The notes: generated by a model not told the origin, from the letters alone. Positions 10,001-19,486 are shown, counted from the stretch's first letter. The stretch: 64,000 bases of DNA from an uncultured beta proteobacterium (GCA_903885665.1 CAISJL010000013.1:1-64000); one strand, 5' to 3'. Made by a program: numbers and translations.

Positions 10001-10780
10001 ATGTCAACTTACCACACTCCTGTATCCATTAATCCTAAACCTCTTATTGGTGAAGTTGCACTCATTACTGGTGCAGCAAAAAATATTGGTCGGTCTATCG
10101 CACTAGAGCTTGCAGCAGCAGGTGCTACTGTTGCTATCAATACTCGTAGCTCATTGTCTGAAGCGAATGCCGTTGCTACAGAGGTTCATGCAATGGGTGG
10201 TAATGCCGCCGTTTTTGTAGCAGATATTGCAGACCCAGAAGCAGTCAAGCAAATGTGCGCTGCAGTTGTTAGCACACTGGGAACAATTACAACCCTTGTA
10301 TTGAATGCTTCTGTTCGCCAAGAAATTCCATTCACTGAAATGACTTTTAGTCAGTGGCGAGAAGTCATGTCTATCTCACTCGATGGCTCATTTCATTGCA
10401 TTAAAAATGTTATGCCTGGAATGCTTGCAAGAGGCTGCGGCAATATCATTACCTTAGCAGGGGACACTGCATTGACAGGTGCGATTGGCAAGGTGCACAG
10501 TTCATCTGCAAAAAGTGGCTTAGCGGGAATGACTCGGGCTTTAGCACGCGAGCTCGGACCCCAAGGGATTCGTGTCAACTGCGTCTCACCGGGTAGCTTT
10601 AATACCACACGACCATCATCTCGACCCGCACGCCAACCTGCTGCCGGTCGAATTCCTCTAGGTCGATGGGGTGATTCGGCAGAGTGCGCTGCCACCGTTC
10701 GTTTTTTATGTAGCCCTGAATCAGGCTTTATTACTGGCCAAACTATTCACATTAATGGCGGCCAATGGACTTTTGCATAA
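10001..10780 (+). CDS. SDR family protein with atypical catalytic positions (HxxxK instead of YxxxK)
   Basis: TGAAKNIGR; VLNASVR; VHSSSAK at the YxxxK position; paralog of 5315-6064. Start at internal Met of ORF 9947-10780. Confidence 0.87.
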   Translation: MSTYHTPVSINPKPLIGEVALITGAAKNIGRSIALELAAAGATVAINTRSSLSEANAVATEVHAMGGNAAVFVADIADPEAVKQMCAAVVSTLGTITTLVLNASVRQEIPFTEMTFSQWREVMSISLDGSFHCIKNVMPGMLARGCGNIITLAGDTALTGAIGKVHSSSAKSGLAGMTRALARELGPQGIRVNCVSPGSFNTTRPSSRPARQPAAGRIPLGRWGDSAECAATVRFLCSPESGFITGQTIHINGGQWTFA

Positions 10781-10883
10781 ACTACATTTCAGAAGTTGGC
10801 TTGATTTAACGTCCTGATTTAGCATCTTAATTCACCTCTTTAATTAAACACAATCGATCCATTTATTTTTAAAAGGAGTTTAC

Positions 10884-11456
10884 ATGTCCACTCTTACCCC
10901 ACGCCTTCCCAAAATTCCACCAGAGCAAATGACCGAAGAGCAAAAAAAAGTAGCAGCAGAAATTGTGGCAGGTCCTCGTGGTGAGTTACGCGGCCCCTAC
11001 ATTCCGCTTATTCGTAGTCCAGGGCTTGCCAGTCCACTTCAGCAAGTGGGCGAATATCTTCGCTTCGGCTCTCCCCTTGATCGACGTATTGCAGAGATGG
11101 CCACATTATTAGCTGCACGTCATTGGACACAACATTATGAATGGATTGCGCATCACAAACATGCCATGACTGCCGGATTAAGCCCGGAAATTGCCCAAGC
11201 TATTGCCGAGGGTCGGCGTCCCACGAATATGGCTGCTGATGAAGATGCCGTATATGATCTTGTCATGGAATCGTTAAATAATAAAAGTGTTTGCGATACC
11301 ACCTACAATCGTGCGCTAGTATTATTTGGCGAGCAAGGCATTATTGATTTATTGGGTATCTCAGGATACTACGCACTGCTCGCGATGATTCTTAATGTTG
11401 CGCGCACTCCGTTACCTGTTGGTCGCGATCCAATGATGCCTTGGTTTCCCCACTAA
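10884..11456 (+). CDS. Carboxymuconolactone decarboxylase (AhpD-like) family protein
   Basis: LRFGSPLDRRIAEMATLLAARHWTQHYEWIAHHKHAMTAGLSPEIAQAIAEGRRP; RBS AAAGGAG upstream. Confidence 0.85.
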   Translation: MSTLTPRLPKIPPEQMTEEQKKVAAEIVAGPRGELRGPYIPLIRSPGLASPLQQVGEYLRFGSPLDRRIAEMATLLAARHWTQHYEWIAHHKHAMTAGLSPEIAQAIAEGRRPTNMAADEDAVYDLVMESLNNKSVCDTTYNRALVLFGEQGIIDLLGISGYYALLAMILNVARTPLPVGRDPMMPWFPH

Positions 11457-11519
11457 TATTGCTAAAAAATTAATCTGTTCTTACTACTTACACTTCTTGC
11501 CGGACACAGCTTCGCCTCC

Positions 11520-12656
11520 ATGGCGGTGCTGGTCTTGGCGGCGGTCGCCCCAGCCGTTGCCCTAGATTATGGTATTAATAGTTCGCTCATTGGTTACCAA
11601 ATCAGTTTGATTAGTTTTGGGATGATGTTAACCCTCACATTATTAGGTAATACGAGCAAACGATATGGAGCGGCACGCACTAATCAAATTGGGCACGCTT
11701 TCATCGCAAGCGGTATTTTAATACTACTCATACCTTGGCTACCATTTCTGATCGTGGGATCACTGATTATTGGTTTAGGCTACGGCATGATCACCCCTTC
11801 CGCCTCTCATTTACTGATGCGTTATACCTTGCCACATCGTCGTAGCACAGTATTTTCTATCCATCAAATCGGAATCCCTGCAGGTGGCATACTTGCATCC
11901 TCGATCGCACCTGCGATCACTGTGTATGCAAGTTGGCACTGGGCAGTACTTTTTAGTGCAAGTCTGTTAGTTTGTGTTGTATTACTCATGCAAGTACGGC
12001 GCCATCATTGGGACGATGATCGCGATCAAAGTGCGGCTATCATCACCCCCAATCCATTTGCAGGTACTCAAGCAATTTGGGCTCATCCCAAGCTAAGACT
12101 TGCCACACTGGCCGGCAGTTGCTTTTCGTGGGTACAATTCTGCACAGCGACATTCACGGTTGTTGCTTGTGTATCTGTATTGCAGATGGACTTGTTAATT
12201 GCAGGCACTGTATTGTCTGTAGTACAACTCTCAAGCGCAGCTGGTCGAGTATTAATGGGGTGGATTGTCGATCGTATTAATAACACAATCATCGTCCTGG
12301 GTTTCAATGCAGCCATCTTAATCATTGCTACTATCGCAACCCTTTTTTTAACCCCAGAATTGCCATTATTTGCAATCTATATTTTATTTGCGGTTCTTGG
12401 TGCAACCTCTGGTAGCTGGCCAGGAGTGCTGTTATCCGAAGTGGGACGACTAGCCCCCTCGGGAAATGTTAGCTTAGCCATCAGCGGTTCTCTAGTCATT
12501 ACGAACGTAGGTAAATTTTTAGGACCTATTATTTTCGTCAATATGTATGCTTATTCACAACAATATACCCTAACATTTGCAGCTCTTACTGTACCAGCAG
12601 TAATTGCTTTATATAGTTTATATGCGGCTCAGCAACAATCAGAACAGACCACATAA
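11520..12656 (+). CDS. MFS transporter (true start probably upstream, non-ATG)
   Basis: Roughly 11-12 hydrophobic helices, GYGMITPSASHLLMRY; in-frame hydrophobic extension from about 11469. Confidence 0.8.
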   Translation: MAVLVLAAVAPAVALDYGINSSLIGYQISLISFGMMLTLTLLGNTSKRYGAARTNQIGHAFIASGILILLIPWLPFLIVGSLIIGLGYGMITPSASHLLMRYTLPHRRSTVFSIHQIGIPAGGILASSIAPAITVYASWHWAVLFSASLLVCVVLLMQVRRHHWDDDRDQSAAIITPNPFAGTQAIWAHPKLRLATLAGSCFSWVQFCTATFTVVACVSVLQMDLLIAGTVLSVVQLSSAAGRVLMGWIVDRINNTIIVLGFNAAILIIATIATLFLTPELPLFAIYILFAVLGATSGSWPGVLLSEVGRLAPSGNVSLAISGSLVITNVGKFLGPIIFVNMYAYSQQYTLTFAALTVPAVIALYSLYAAQQQSEQTT

Positions 12657-12737
12657 AATTAACTCACATAATGCGCATATTCATTTTTAACAGTGCACAT
12701 TTTTATTTTTCTGTAAATTTATCGAGCTCGCATCTAT

Positions 12738-13514
12738 ATGAACACGATACTAAAGGTATTTTTCATAATCAGCATTTTAATAACATTTACTGCACGTTCT
12801 CAAACACCCAGCCCGCAAATGCAATACAACGATGCATGCGCCCACTGCCATACACCTGGACTTGGTGGCGCACCTCGCTTAGGTTCAGCTAAAGACTGGA
12901 GTGCACGCATCCGTCCTGGCCTTAATTTACTGTATCAATCAGCACTATATGGTGTACCCAATACAACCATGTCCGCCAAAGGTGGATACAAAGAATTAAG
13001 TGATATTAATGTACGTGCAATCGTCGATTTCATTCTGAGCGCAAGTCAAATAACACCTTTGCAACTTGCTGCCGCAGTTCGCTATGATACGCTAGGTATT
13101 AAAGACCGTGAATTCATTTATTTAGATGCTAATTTTGACGGCGTGTTAAATAAGCAAGAACTTGGTCGCGATTCGATGTTGACTGATAAGCTATCACGCT
13201 TTGACCAAAATTTTGATGGTGTAATTAGCTTTAAAGAATACCAGACTCTAACTATTGAGCTTGAGGGGGATCGGACAAATGCTAATGTTACTGATTTAAC
13301 AATCAGCAACGAGATTCACTTGATATTGCAATCTATGCCCCTACTAAAAGGGCAGGCCATAAAAATTGATGTGCAAGCTGGGCGCGTGATAATCACTGGC
13401 ATGGTCAATACAGCACAGGATATTCTTAGCGTGCAACGTGCCCTGCGTTGGGTCTCTGGCATTAAACAAATAGACAATCGTTTAGTATCTGGGGCGCTAT
13501 TAGCTTGGGACTAA
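12738..13514 (+). CDS. Exported c-type cytochrome with two EF-hands and C-terminal BON-like domain
   Basis: Signal peptide; heme motif CAHCH; EF-hand loops DANFDGVLNKQE and DQNFDGVISFKE; BON-like DVQAGRVIITGMVNTAQDILSVQRALRWVSGIKQIDNRLV. Confidence 0.85.
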   Translation: MNTILKVFFIISILITFTARSQTPSPQMQYNDACAHCHTPGLGGAPRLGSAKDWSARIRPGLNLLYQSALYGVPNTTMSAKGGYKELSDINVRAIVDFILSASQITPLQLAAAVRYDTLGIKDREFIYLDANFDGVLNKQELGRDSMLTDKLSRFDQNFDGVISFKEYQTLTIELEGDRTNANVTDLTISNEIHLILQSMPLLKGQAIKIDVQAGRVIITGMVNTAQDILSVQRALRWVSGIKQIDNRLVSGALLAWD

Positions 13515-13521
13515 TAGCGCC
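13493..13521 (+). terminator. Hairpin overlapping the stop codon of the cytochrome gene
   Basis: GGCGCTATTAG-CTTGGGA-CTAATAGCGCC perfect 11-bp stem; no strong T-run. Confidence 0.6.
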
Positions 13522-13655
13522 ATTTGATTCAAACTAATCAGTAAGCTTAACGCAGTTGCTACCATTTTATTGCGAGCAGTAATTACTCATTTTTACACTA
13601 CTCAAAATATCATAGTCGTTATTCCACCTTGCAGCTAAATGGTTATTGGTACTAA

Positions 13656-14654
13656 TTATTGATTAGCAACAATACCTGCAGCCTTAACCGTTTTTGCCCA
13701 TTTTACTAGCTCAGTCCGGATATACGCTCCAGCTTCAGCGGGTGAGTTTCCAATGGGCACCGATCCTAATCGTGCAAATCGCTCACGCACTTCAGGTAAT
13801 CCAATAATTCGAACGGATTCTTTATTCAGTTTTTCAATGATTGGCGTTGGAATCTTAGCCGGTCCAATCAAGACGCCCCAAGAGGTCGATTCATAGCCAG
13901 GCACTGTGTCTGCTATTGCCGGCACATCGGGCAACTCTGTTGAACGCTCTTTTGAAGTCACCCCCAAAGGTCGCAAACGCCCACCTTTAATATGCGGTAG
14001 TGTTGCAATAACCGTATCAAACATGACATCCACTCTGCCACCCATCAAATCTGGATGTGCTGCAGTGCTACCTTTATAGGGCACATGCAAAAGTTTTACC
14101 CCGGTCATCAGCTTAAATAATTCTGCGCTCATATGCGGTGAGCTCCCCGTACCACTGGAAGCAAAACTTAATTTATCAGGGCGCGCCTTAGCCATCTCAA
14201 TCACATCTTTGACGGTTTTACCAGAAAACTGATTGTGGGTGACTAATATCAAAGGATTAGCTGCAGTAATTGTAATCATTGAAAAATCACGGCTCGAATC
14301 ATAGGGTAATTTATGAACTGCAGCATTCACTGCAAAGCTCAACGAACCCAAACCCAGCGTATATCCATCAGGGGCCGACTTTGCAACTAAGTCCGTACCA
14401 ATAATGCCTGTAGCTCCAGTGCGATTATCAACGACTGCATTAACACCCCAAGTTTGAGAAAATTTTTCCGCGAGCATACGAGCAGTGACATCTGAAGCAC
14501 CGCCAGGTGGGAATGGCACAATAATTCGGATTGGGCGATCGGGATACGCTGCCATGGCCATGGTATTCATTAAAAAAGACGCTACGATACCTAAGTAACT
14601 TAATATCTGATTGGCGGCATTTGTGGTGCCCATGGTTTTGGTGTAAATCTTCAT
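13656..14654 (-). CDS. Bug family substrate-binding protein
   Basis: YPDRPIRIIVPFPPGGASDVTARM ... VDNRTGATGIIGTDLVAKSAPDGYTL; start at internal Met preceded by AGAGGGT RBS. Confidence 0.92.
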   Translation of the reverse strand: MKIYTKTMGTTNAANQILSYLGIVASFLMNTMAMAAYPDRPIRIIVPFPPGGASDVTARMLAEKFSQTWGVNAVVDNRTGATGIIGTDLVAKSAPDGYTLGLGSLSFAVNAAVHKLPYDSSRDFSMITITAANPLILVTHNQFSGKTVKDVIEMAKARPDKLSFASSGTGSSPHMSAELFKLMTGVKLLHVPYKGSTAAHPDLMGGRVDVMFDTVIATLPHIKGGRLRPLGVTSKERSTELPDVPAIADTVPGYESTSWGVLIGPAKIPTPIIEKLNKESVRIIGLPEVRERFARLGSVPIGNSPAEAGAYIRTELVKWAKTVKAAGIVANQ

Positions 14655-15000
14655 ATTACCCTCTAGTTTAATTATTAATCGGTATAGTCTAGCAATTATA
14701 ACGTTGTGGCACATGAATCCATATTCTCACCGACGTGCACAAGCAAAAAAACGTGCATTTAGCGCTGCACCTAATGCAGACTAAAGGCAAGGTCGATCCG
14801 TCCGTATTTTGAACTAATTGCCTGCCCTATATTACCTACGGACCTTAATTTCATATACTATCGAGGATCAATAAACTGCATCATACAAAATAATTGCTAG
14901 CCTTATTATTTGTTAATATGACTCATCTTTTAATCATATTTAAATCATTTTTTAACTTACTTGCCTTTGCATTAATACCATCTATTTTGGAGATCATGTG

Positions 15001-16347
15001 ATGAAACTATCAGCCGCAGCACAAGCTCAGCAAGAACTCAAACTCAGCAAACGTAAAGCTGCATTACTTGAAAAATTACCAAAGCGTGCAGATGAGGACC
15101 CTTTTGTTGTTGGTATCGGTGGCTTTTATCGGCGATGGTTTAATTTAATCGATGACATTCAATTATTAATTGATACTGTTAAAAACATTAAAAGCACAGA
15201 AGATGAAGATTGGGTCCCTGTATGGAGCGCAGTCGCAGAAAAGTATGAGGCAACTGGCGATACATTACTAAAAAAACGGGATCGTATCGGTGCTCGAAAA
15301 GCTTATATTCAAGCTAAAACATTTTTTAGTTTGGCACGCTTTCCATCTCCATATTGGTCTGGCTCGTCTATCTGTCCACCAACAATGAGTGAAATTAAAA
15401 CCGCATCCTATAATAATTATTTACGTTGTTTTGATAAATCTGCCGCACTACTCGATGGTCATATTGAAACAATTACCGTTAAGAAAAAAGGCATGGTCGC
15501 TACGGGTTATCTTCGACTCCCCAAGGGAGCATCAGCCAAGAATAAAGTGCCTGCAGTTTTGGTTATGTGTGGTGCAGATATGTATAAAGAGGATAGAGAA
15601 AAATATGCTGAGGGTGCACTGAGCCAAGGTATGGCAGCCTTAGTAGTCGATGCACCAGGAACGGGACAAACCACATTCCCACATGCGCCTGAGTCAGTGA
15701 TTGCCTGGAAAGCCGCAATCGATCTACTTTCAGCTCGCCCCGAAATCGACGGTAATCAAATTGGGGCTTTTGGTGTGAGTCGTGGTGGATTATGGGTCAT
15801 TCGCTTAGCTGCACATGACCCTCGTATCAAAGGCCTAATTGCTTGCGCCCCTGGTGGCGTTGGATATTGGGGAACGGATGAGCAACGTAAACAATGGCGT
15901 GACGCAGCCTTAGAGCGTTCACGCACCAACTGGTTTGGCCCCAAAGGTAGCCGTCCACCGCTTAAACCAGTGACAGAGCAGTCACAACGAGAAGAATTCT
16001 TAAAGTGGTCACTCAAAGACCAGGGCTTGCTCGATAAATTACAAATGCCGATGTTTCTAGTGAATGGGAAGATTGATCACCTCACCCCCATAGAGAATCT
16101 CTATATGTTACTAGAAAGTGGGCCTGCTGATAGCCGCGTTGCACGCGTATATCCTGACGACGGTCATATTGCAGCTAAAAATGAGCGTGAGTGGGGACCT
16201 GCATCTTGGGCATGGTTACGCGGTGTATTGACCCAAGGTAAGAACAGCAAATCTACCAAATCAAGTATTAGCACGAAAAAAACGAGTAACGCAAAGCCAG
16301 CGATTAAGAAATCAGTATCAAAGAAAAAGTCAGCTACTCAGAAATAA
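15001..16347 (+). CDS. Alpha/beta hydrolase (FrsA / pseudooxynicotine hydrolase-like) with Lys/Ser-rich C-terminal tail
   Basis: GFYRRW N-terminal region, GAFGVSRGGLWVIRLAAHDPRIKG nucleophile elbow, DDGHIAAKN His; tail KSTKSSISTKKTSNAKPAIKKSVSKKKSATQK. Confidence 0.82.
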   Translation: MKLSAAAQAQQELKLSKRKAALLEKLPKRADEDPFVVGIGGFYRRWFNLIDDIQLLIDTVKNIKSTEDEDWVPVWSAVAEKYEATGDTLLKKRDRIGARKAYIQAKTFFSLARFPSPYWSGSSICPPTMSEIKTASYNNYLRCFDKSAALLDGHIETITVKKKGMVATGYLRLPKGASAKNKVPAVLVMCGADMYKEDREKYAEGALSQGMAALVVDAPGTGQTTFPHAPESVIAWKAAIDLLSARPEIDGNQIGAFGVSRGGLWVIRLAAHDPRIKGLIACAPGGVGYWGTDEQRKQWRDAALERSRTNWFGPKGSRPPLKPVTEQSQREEFLKWSLKDQGLLDKLQMPMFLVNGKIDHLTPIENLYMLLESGPADSRVARVYPDDGHIAAKNEREWGPASWAWLRGVLTQGKNSKSTKSSISTKKTSNAKPAIKKSVSKKKSATQK

Positions 16348-17119
16348 AACTAGATGGCAATCTTGCCGCTTTGCAAATTTGCGGCAAGATTGCGCTAATC
16401 GACTCACGCAATACTGCATTCGCAGCGTCGTCAAATGCAGTTAGTTCTGCGTTGAGCACGACTAATTTCGCTCCGCGCTCTATAGCTCTAGGCACTAATG
16501 CTGCAACTGGATACACCCGTAGGGTAGTGCCAACAGTCATTAATAAATCACACTGATCAATTGCGGCAGCTGCAGCGTTAACGATTTCTGGCACTAATGG
16601 TTGACCAAAAGAAATCGTGTCGCTCTTTAATAGCCCACCGCAGTGGACACACGCAGGATCTGGATCGCCTTGGCGTACCCGCTCCAATGTCTCTTGCATA
16701 GGGCCTCGCCATTGACAGGTTAAACACATTACTTTGTGCAGGCTACCATGCACTTCAATAACACGCTGCGGTGTTAAACCCGCTCGTTGATGTAATCCGT
16801 CTATATTCTGCGTAATCAGTGCTCGTAATCGGCCACTTTGCTCGAGTTCAGCTAGCGCTAAATGTCCAACATTTGGTTCTGCTGTCCATGCTGGATGCGC
16901 TAATCTAGACTGCCACGCTAAGCAACGCACTTCAGGATCTGAGATGTAATACCGAATATCCGACATTTGCTCAGCTTTCGGATTTAAAGTCCAAATCCCT
17001 TTAGGGCCTCGAAAGTCTGGAATGCCAGAATCAGTAGAAATCCCAGCACCTGTTAACACTACAATATTCTGAGATTGTGCAATCCATTCCTGTATCACTG
17101 ATAATGTATATTGAGGCAT
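16334..17119 (-). CDS. SIR2 family NAD-dependent deacylase
   Basis: VVLTGAGISTDSGIPDFRGPKGIW, TQNIDGLHQRAG, EVHGSL, Zn Cys pairs CLTC and CVHC. Confidence 0.93.
   Translation of the reverse strand: MPQYTLSVIQEWIAQSQNIVVLTGAGISTDSGIPDFRGPKGIWTLNPKAEQMSDIRYYISDPEVRCLAWQSRLAHPAWTAEPNVGHLALAELEQSGRLRALITQNIDGLHQRAGLTPQRVIEVHGSLHKVMCLTCQWRGPMQETLERVRQGDPDPACVHCGGLLKSDTISFGQPLVPEIVNAAAAAIDQCDLLMTVGTTLRVYPVAALVPRAIERGAKLVVLNAELTAFDDAANAVLRESISAILPQICKAARLPSSFISE
16357..16393. terminator. Hairpin after hydrolase, embedded in the sirtuin coding region
   Basis: GCAATCTTGCCGC-TTTGCAAATTT-GCGGCAAGATTGC perfect 13-bp stem. Confidence 0.6.
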
Positions 17120-17292
17120 TTTTTGATCCTTAGATGCTAAACCTCTACCAAAATTAAATGATATTTAGTTTTCCACAATACAGACCCCGTCATATAATCG
17201 TCGAATATTTTTAGACTTAATACTTAAATATCTAAAACTAATACATCGGTAATCTGTGATCGAAGGGACTCGGGGTTATACTCTTACCCATC

Positions 17293-18450
17293 ATGCCATT
17301 AATGCCACTACATCTGATTATTATACTGACCACCATCAATTTTATTACGCAAAAAGGGTGTCGAATACTGCTGACCTTGTATGCAACGAATTTAGGTGCA
17401 GGTCCACTCGAAACTGGTGTAATGTTTGCATTATATGGTTTATTTCCATTTTTATTAGCTGTTATGGCTGGGCGATTAGCGGATCGATTTGATAATCGAC
17501 TGCTGATGTACTGGGGCCTGAGTACTTATACAATTAGCTTAGCGATCCCATTTTTTCTACCTAACCTGAGCACTCTCTATTGGGTTGCTCCTATTTGGAG
17601 CGTTACCAGTATGCTTTGGGTGGTTGCCACTCAAAATTTAATTGGCATTATCTCTACAAAAGAGACGCGGACCCAAAACTTCAGCTTTTATAGCTTAGGC
17701 GAATCTCTTGCATCAATTGCAGGTCCAATTATCGTTGGCGTATCTATCGATTATTGGTCACACTTGCCAACTTTTTTAGTATTAGCGGCAATACCTGGAC
17801 TATGCACTGCGATCATTCTCTTTAACCGTCAACGACTACCTACACCCGAGATCAAACCGTCCGTCGAGAATCATAAACAACAGTTGATGGACTTGCTACG
17901 TCTGCCTGCGATGCGTAATGCTTTGCTAACAAATGCTGTAGTGATGGCCGGATTAGATCTGTTCAATCTCTATATGCCCATTTATGGTCATAGCTTGCAT
18001 TTCTCAGCGACGACTATTGGCTTAGTCATGGGTGCTTTTGGTGCAGCGGCTTTTGTCACGCGAACAGCTCTGCCTACACTCACAAAATGCTGGACTGAGA
18101 AAACCGTCTTAATGGGGGCCTTAGCTATTTCTGGATGTGTATTTATTGCTATACCGTTCACGGCTAGTGCCCCTTGGTTGGCATTTTCAGCCTTCTTGCT
18201 TGGGTTAGGTCTAGGCTGCGGCCAGCCCTTATCTATGGTACTGGCTTTTAACGCTGGGCCTCCTGGGCGCTCAGCGGAAGCCCTTTCAGTACGGCTGGCG
18301 GTAAGCTATGGCGCACACGTAGTAGTTCCGCCAATGTTTGGTGTCATTGGAAGTCTATTAGGTATGGCGCCAATTTTCTGGACTTGTGCTGTAGTGATGG
18401 GCAGTGGCGCTTATTTAAATTATCAGCCTAAGAACCCACCTATGCAGTGA
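17293..18450 (+). CDS. MFS transporter
   Basis: Polytopic; GRLADRFDNRLLMYWG loop; multiple hydrophobic helices. Confidence 0.85.
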   Translation: MPLMPLHLIIILTTINFITQKGCRILLTLYATNLGAGPLETGVMFALYGLFPFLLAVMAGRLADRFDNRLLMYWGLSTYTISLAIPFFLPNLSTLYWVAPIWSVTSMLWVVATQNLIGIISTKETRTQNFSFYSLGESLASIAGPIIVGVSIDYWSHLPTFLVLAAIPGLCTAIILFNRQRLPTPEIKPSVENHKQQLMDLLRLPAMRNALLTNAVVMAGLDLFNLYMPIYGHSLHFSATTIGLVMGAFGAAAFVTRTALPTLTKCWTEKTVLMGALAISGCVFIAIPFTASAPWLAFSAFLLGLGLGCGQPLSMVLAFNAGPPGRSAEALSVRLAVSYGAHVVVPPMFGVIGSLLGMAPIFWTCAVVMGSGAYLNYQPKNPPMQ

Positions 18451-18520
18451 TTACTTATCTACCAGTCGCGACGTATCCAGCACTCACACACTGAGGTCAA
18501 TAAACGGTTAAACCATTCAT

Positions 18521-19486
18521 TTAAGGGTAAGCATTCTCTGCCCTACCGGTAGTCAGTAAATGATAGTAACTACTGATAAATAAATTCATGCGATAGTAGT
18601 TTCGAATATGGCTATAGGATTCAAATTTAATATTCCGAATAATTTCATCTTTGCTCATTCCTTTGGCAAATGCAGCTCGCATACCCTGATCAAAATCTTG
18701 CAGCATTTTAGCCTCATGTAATACATCCGCTTTATTCCCAATATCGCCATGGCCTCCTAAATATATATCCACATCCATCTTTGCAATTGTTTCTAAAATA
18801 GAGACCCATCCTGCAATCGAAGGGGTAAATGATGGGTTTGGCCAACTCTCTTTTGAAAATGGCCCTCCCGCAAAGAATACTCGCTCTTTTGGAAATCTCA
18901 CGAAGGTATCACCGGGGTTCTGTCCTGCACCCATATACAAAATCTCTACAATGCGTCCACCTACATTTAATGTCATTGATGAATCAAATGTAATATCGGG
19001 CAAGACTAATTGCACAGCCTTGCCATCAAATTGCATTTGTTTAAAATAACCCTGACGGCGCTTCATCTCCAATCCAAAATGATGTTGCATCATGCCCGCA
19101 GTATCTCGATGTGCAATAAATAATGCACCCTCGCGCTTAAATACTGTGTTACCAAAGTAGTGGTCTCCATGTGCATGGGTATTAATAACCCAGCGAATTG
19201 GTTTGTCTGTAGTTTTACGAATCGCTACCAAAAGTTCTTCAGCGCGTTTGGGATGCTGCCTCGTATCAATAACTAACACACCTTCAGATGTCACTAACCA
19301 AGCATTATTAGATTCTTGATGATGATATTGAAAATACAGACCGGGGGCGACTTCTGTAACCTTAATGGGGACGTCTTTCTCATCCACCTCACCGGCACCT
19401 GTGGCTTGGGCCCATGAAAATCCACAGAAAATCAACATGAATAACACCGCAATCCATTTTTTGATACTTTCCAAACCTTTTATCAT
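18521..19486 (-). CDS. Exported MBL-fold metallohydrolase
   Basis: Signal peptide MIKGLESIKKWIAVLFMLIFCGFSWAQA; NTHAHGDHYFGN; GGHGD. Start 19486 has ideal SD CAGGAGG. Confidence 0.9.
   Translation of the reverse strand: MIKGLESIKKWIAVLFMLIFCGFSWAQATGAGEVDEKDVPIKVTEVAPGLYFQYHHQESNNAWLVTSEGVLVIDTRQHPKRAEELLVAIRKTTDKPIRWVINTHAHGDHYFGNTVFKREGALFIAHRDTAGMMQHHFGLEMKRRQGYFKQMQFDGKAVQLVLPDITFDSSMTLNVGGRIVEILYMGAGQNPGDTFVRFPKERVFFAGGPFSKESWPNPSFTPSIAGWVSILETIAKMDVDIYLGGHGDIGNKADVLHEAKMLQDFDQGMRAAFAKGMSKDEIIRNIKFESYSHIRNYYRMNLFISSYYHLLTTGRAENAYP

Noticed and set aside
14713-14784. Tiny basic ORF MNPYSHRRAQAKKRAFSAAPNAD*
   Set aside because: Too short and without clear RBS; cannot be separated from chance.
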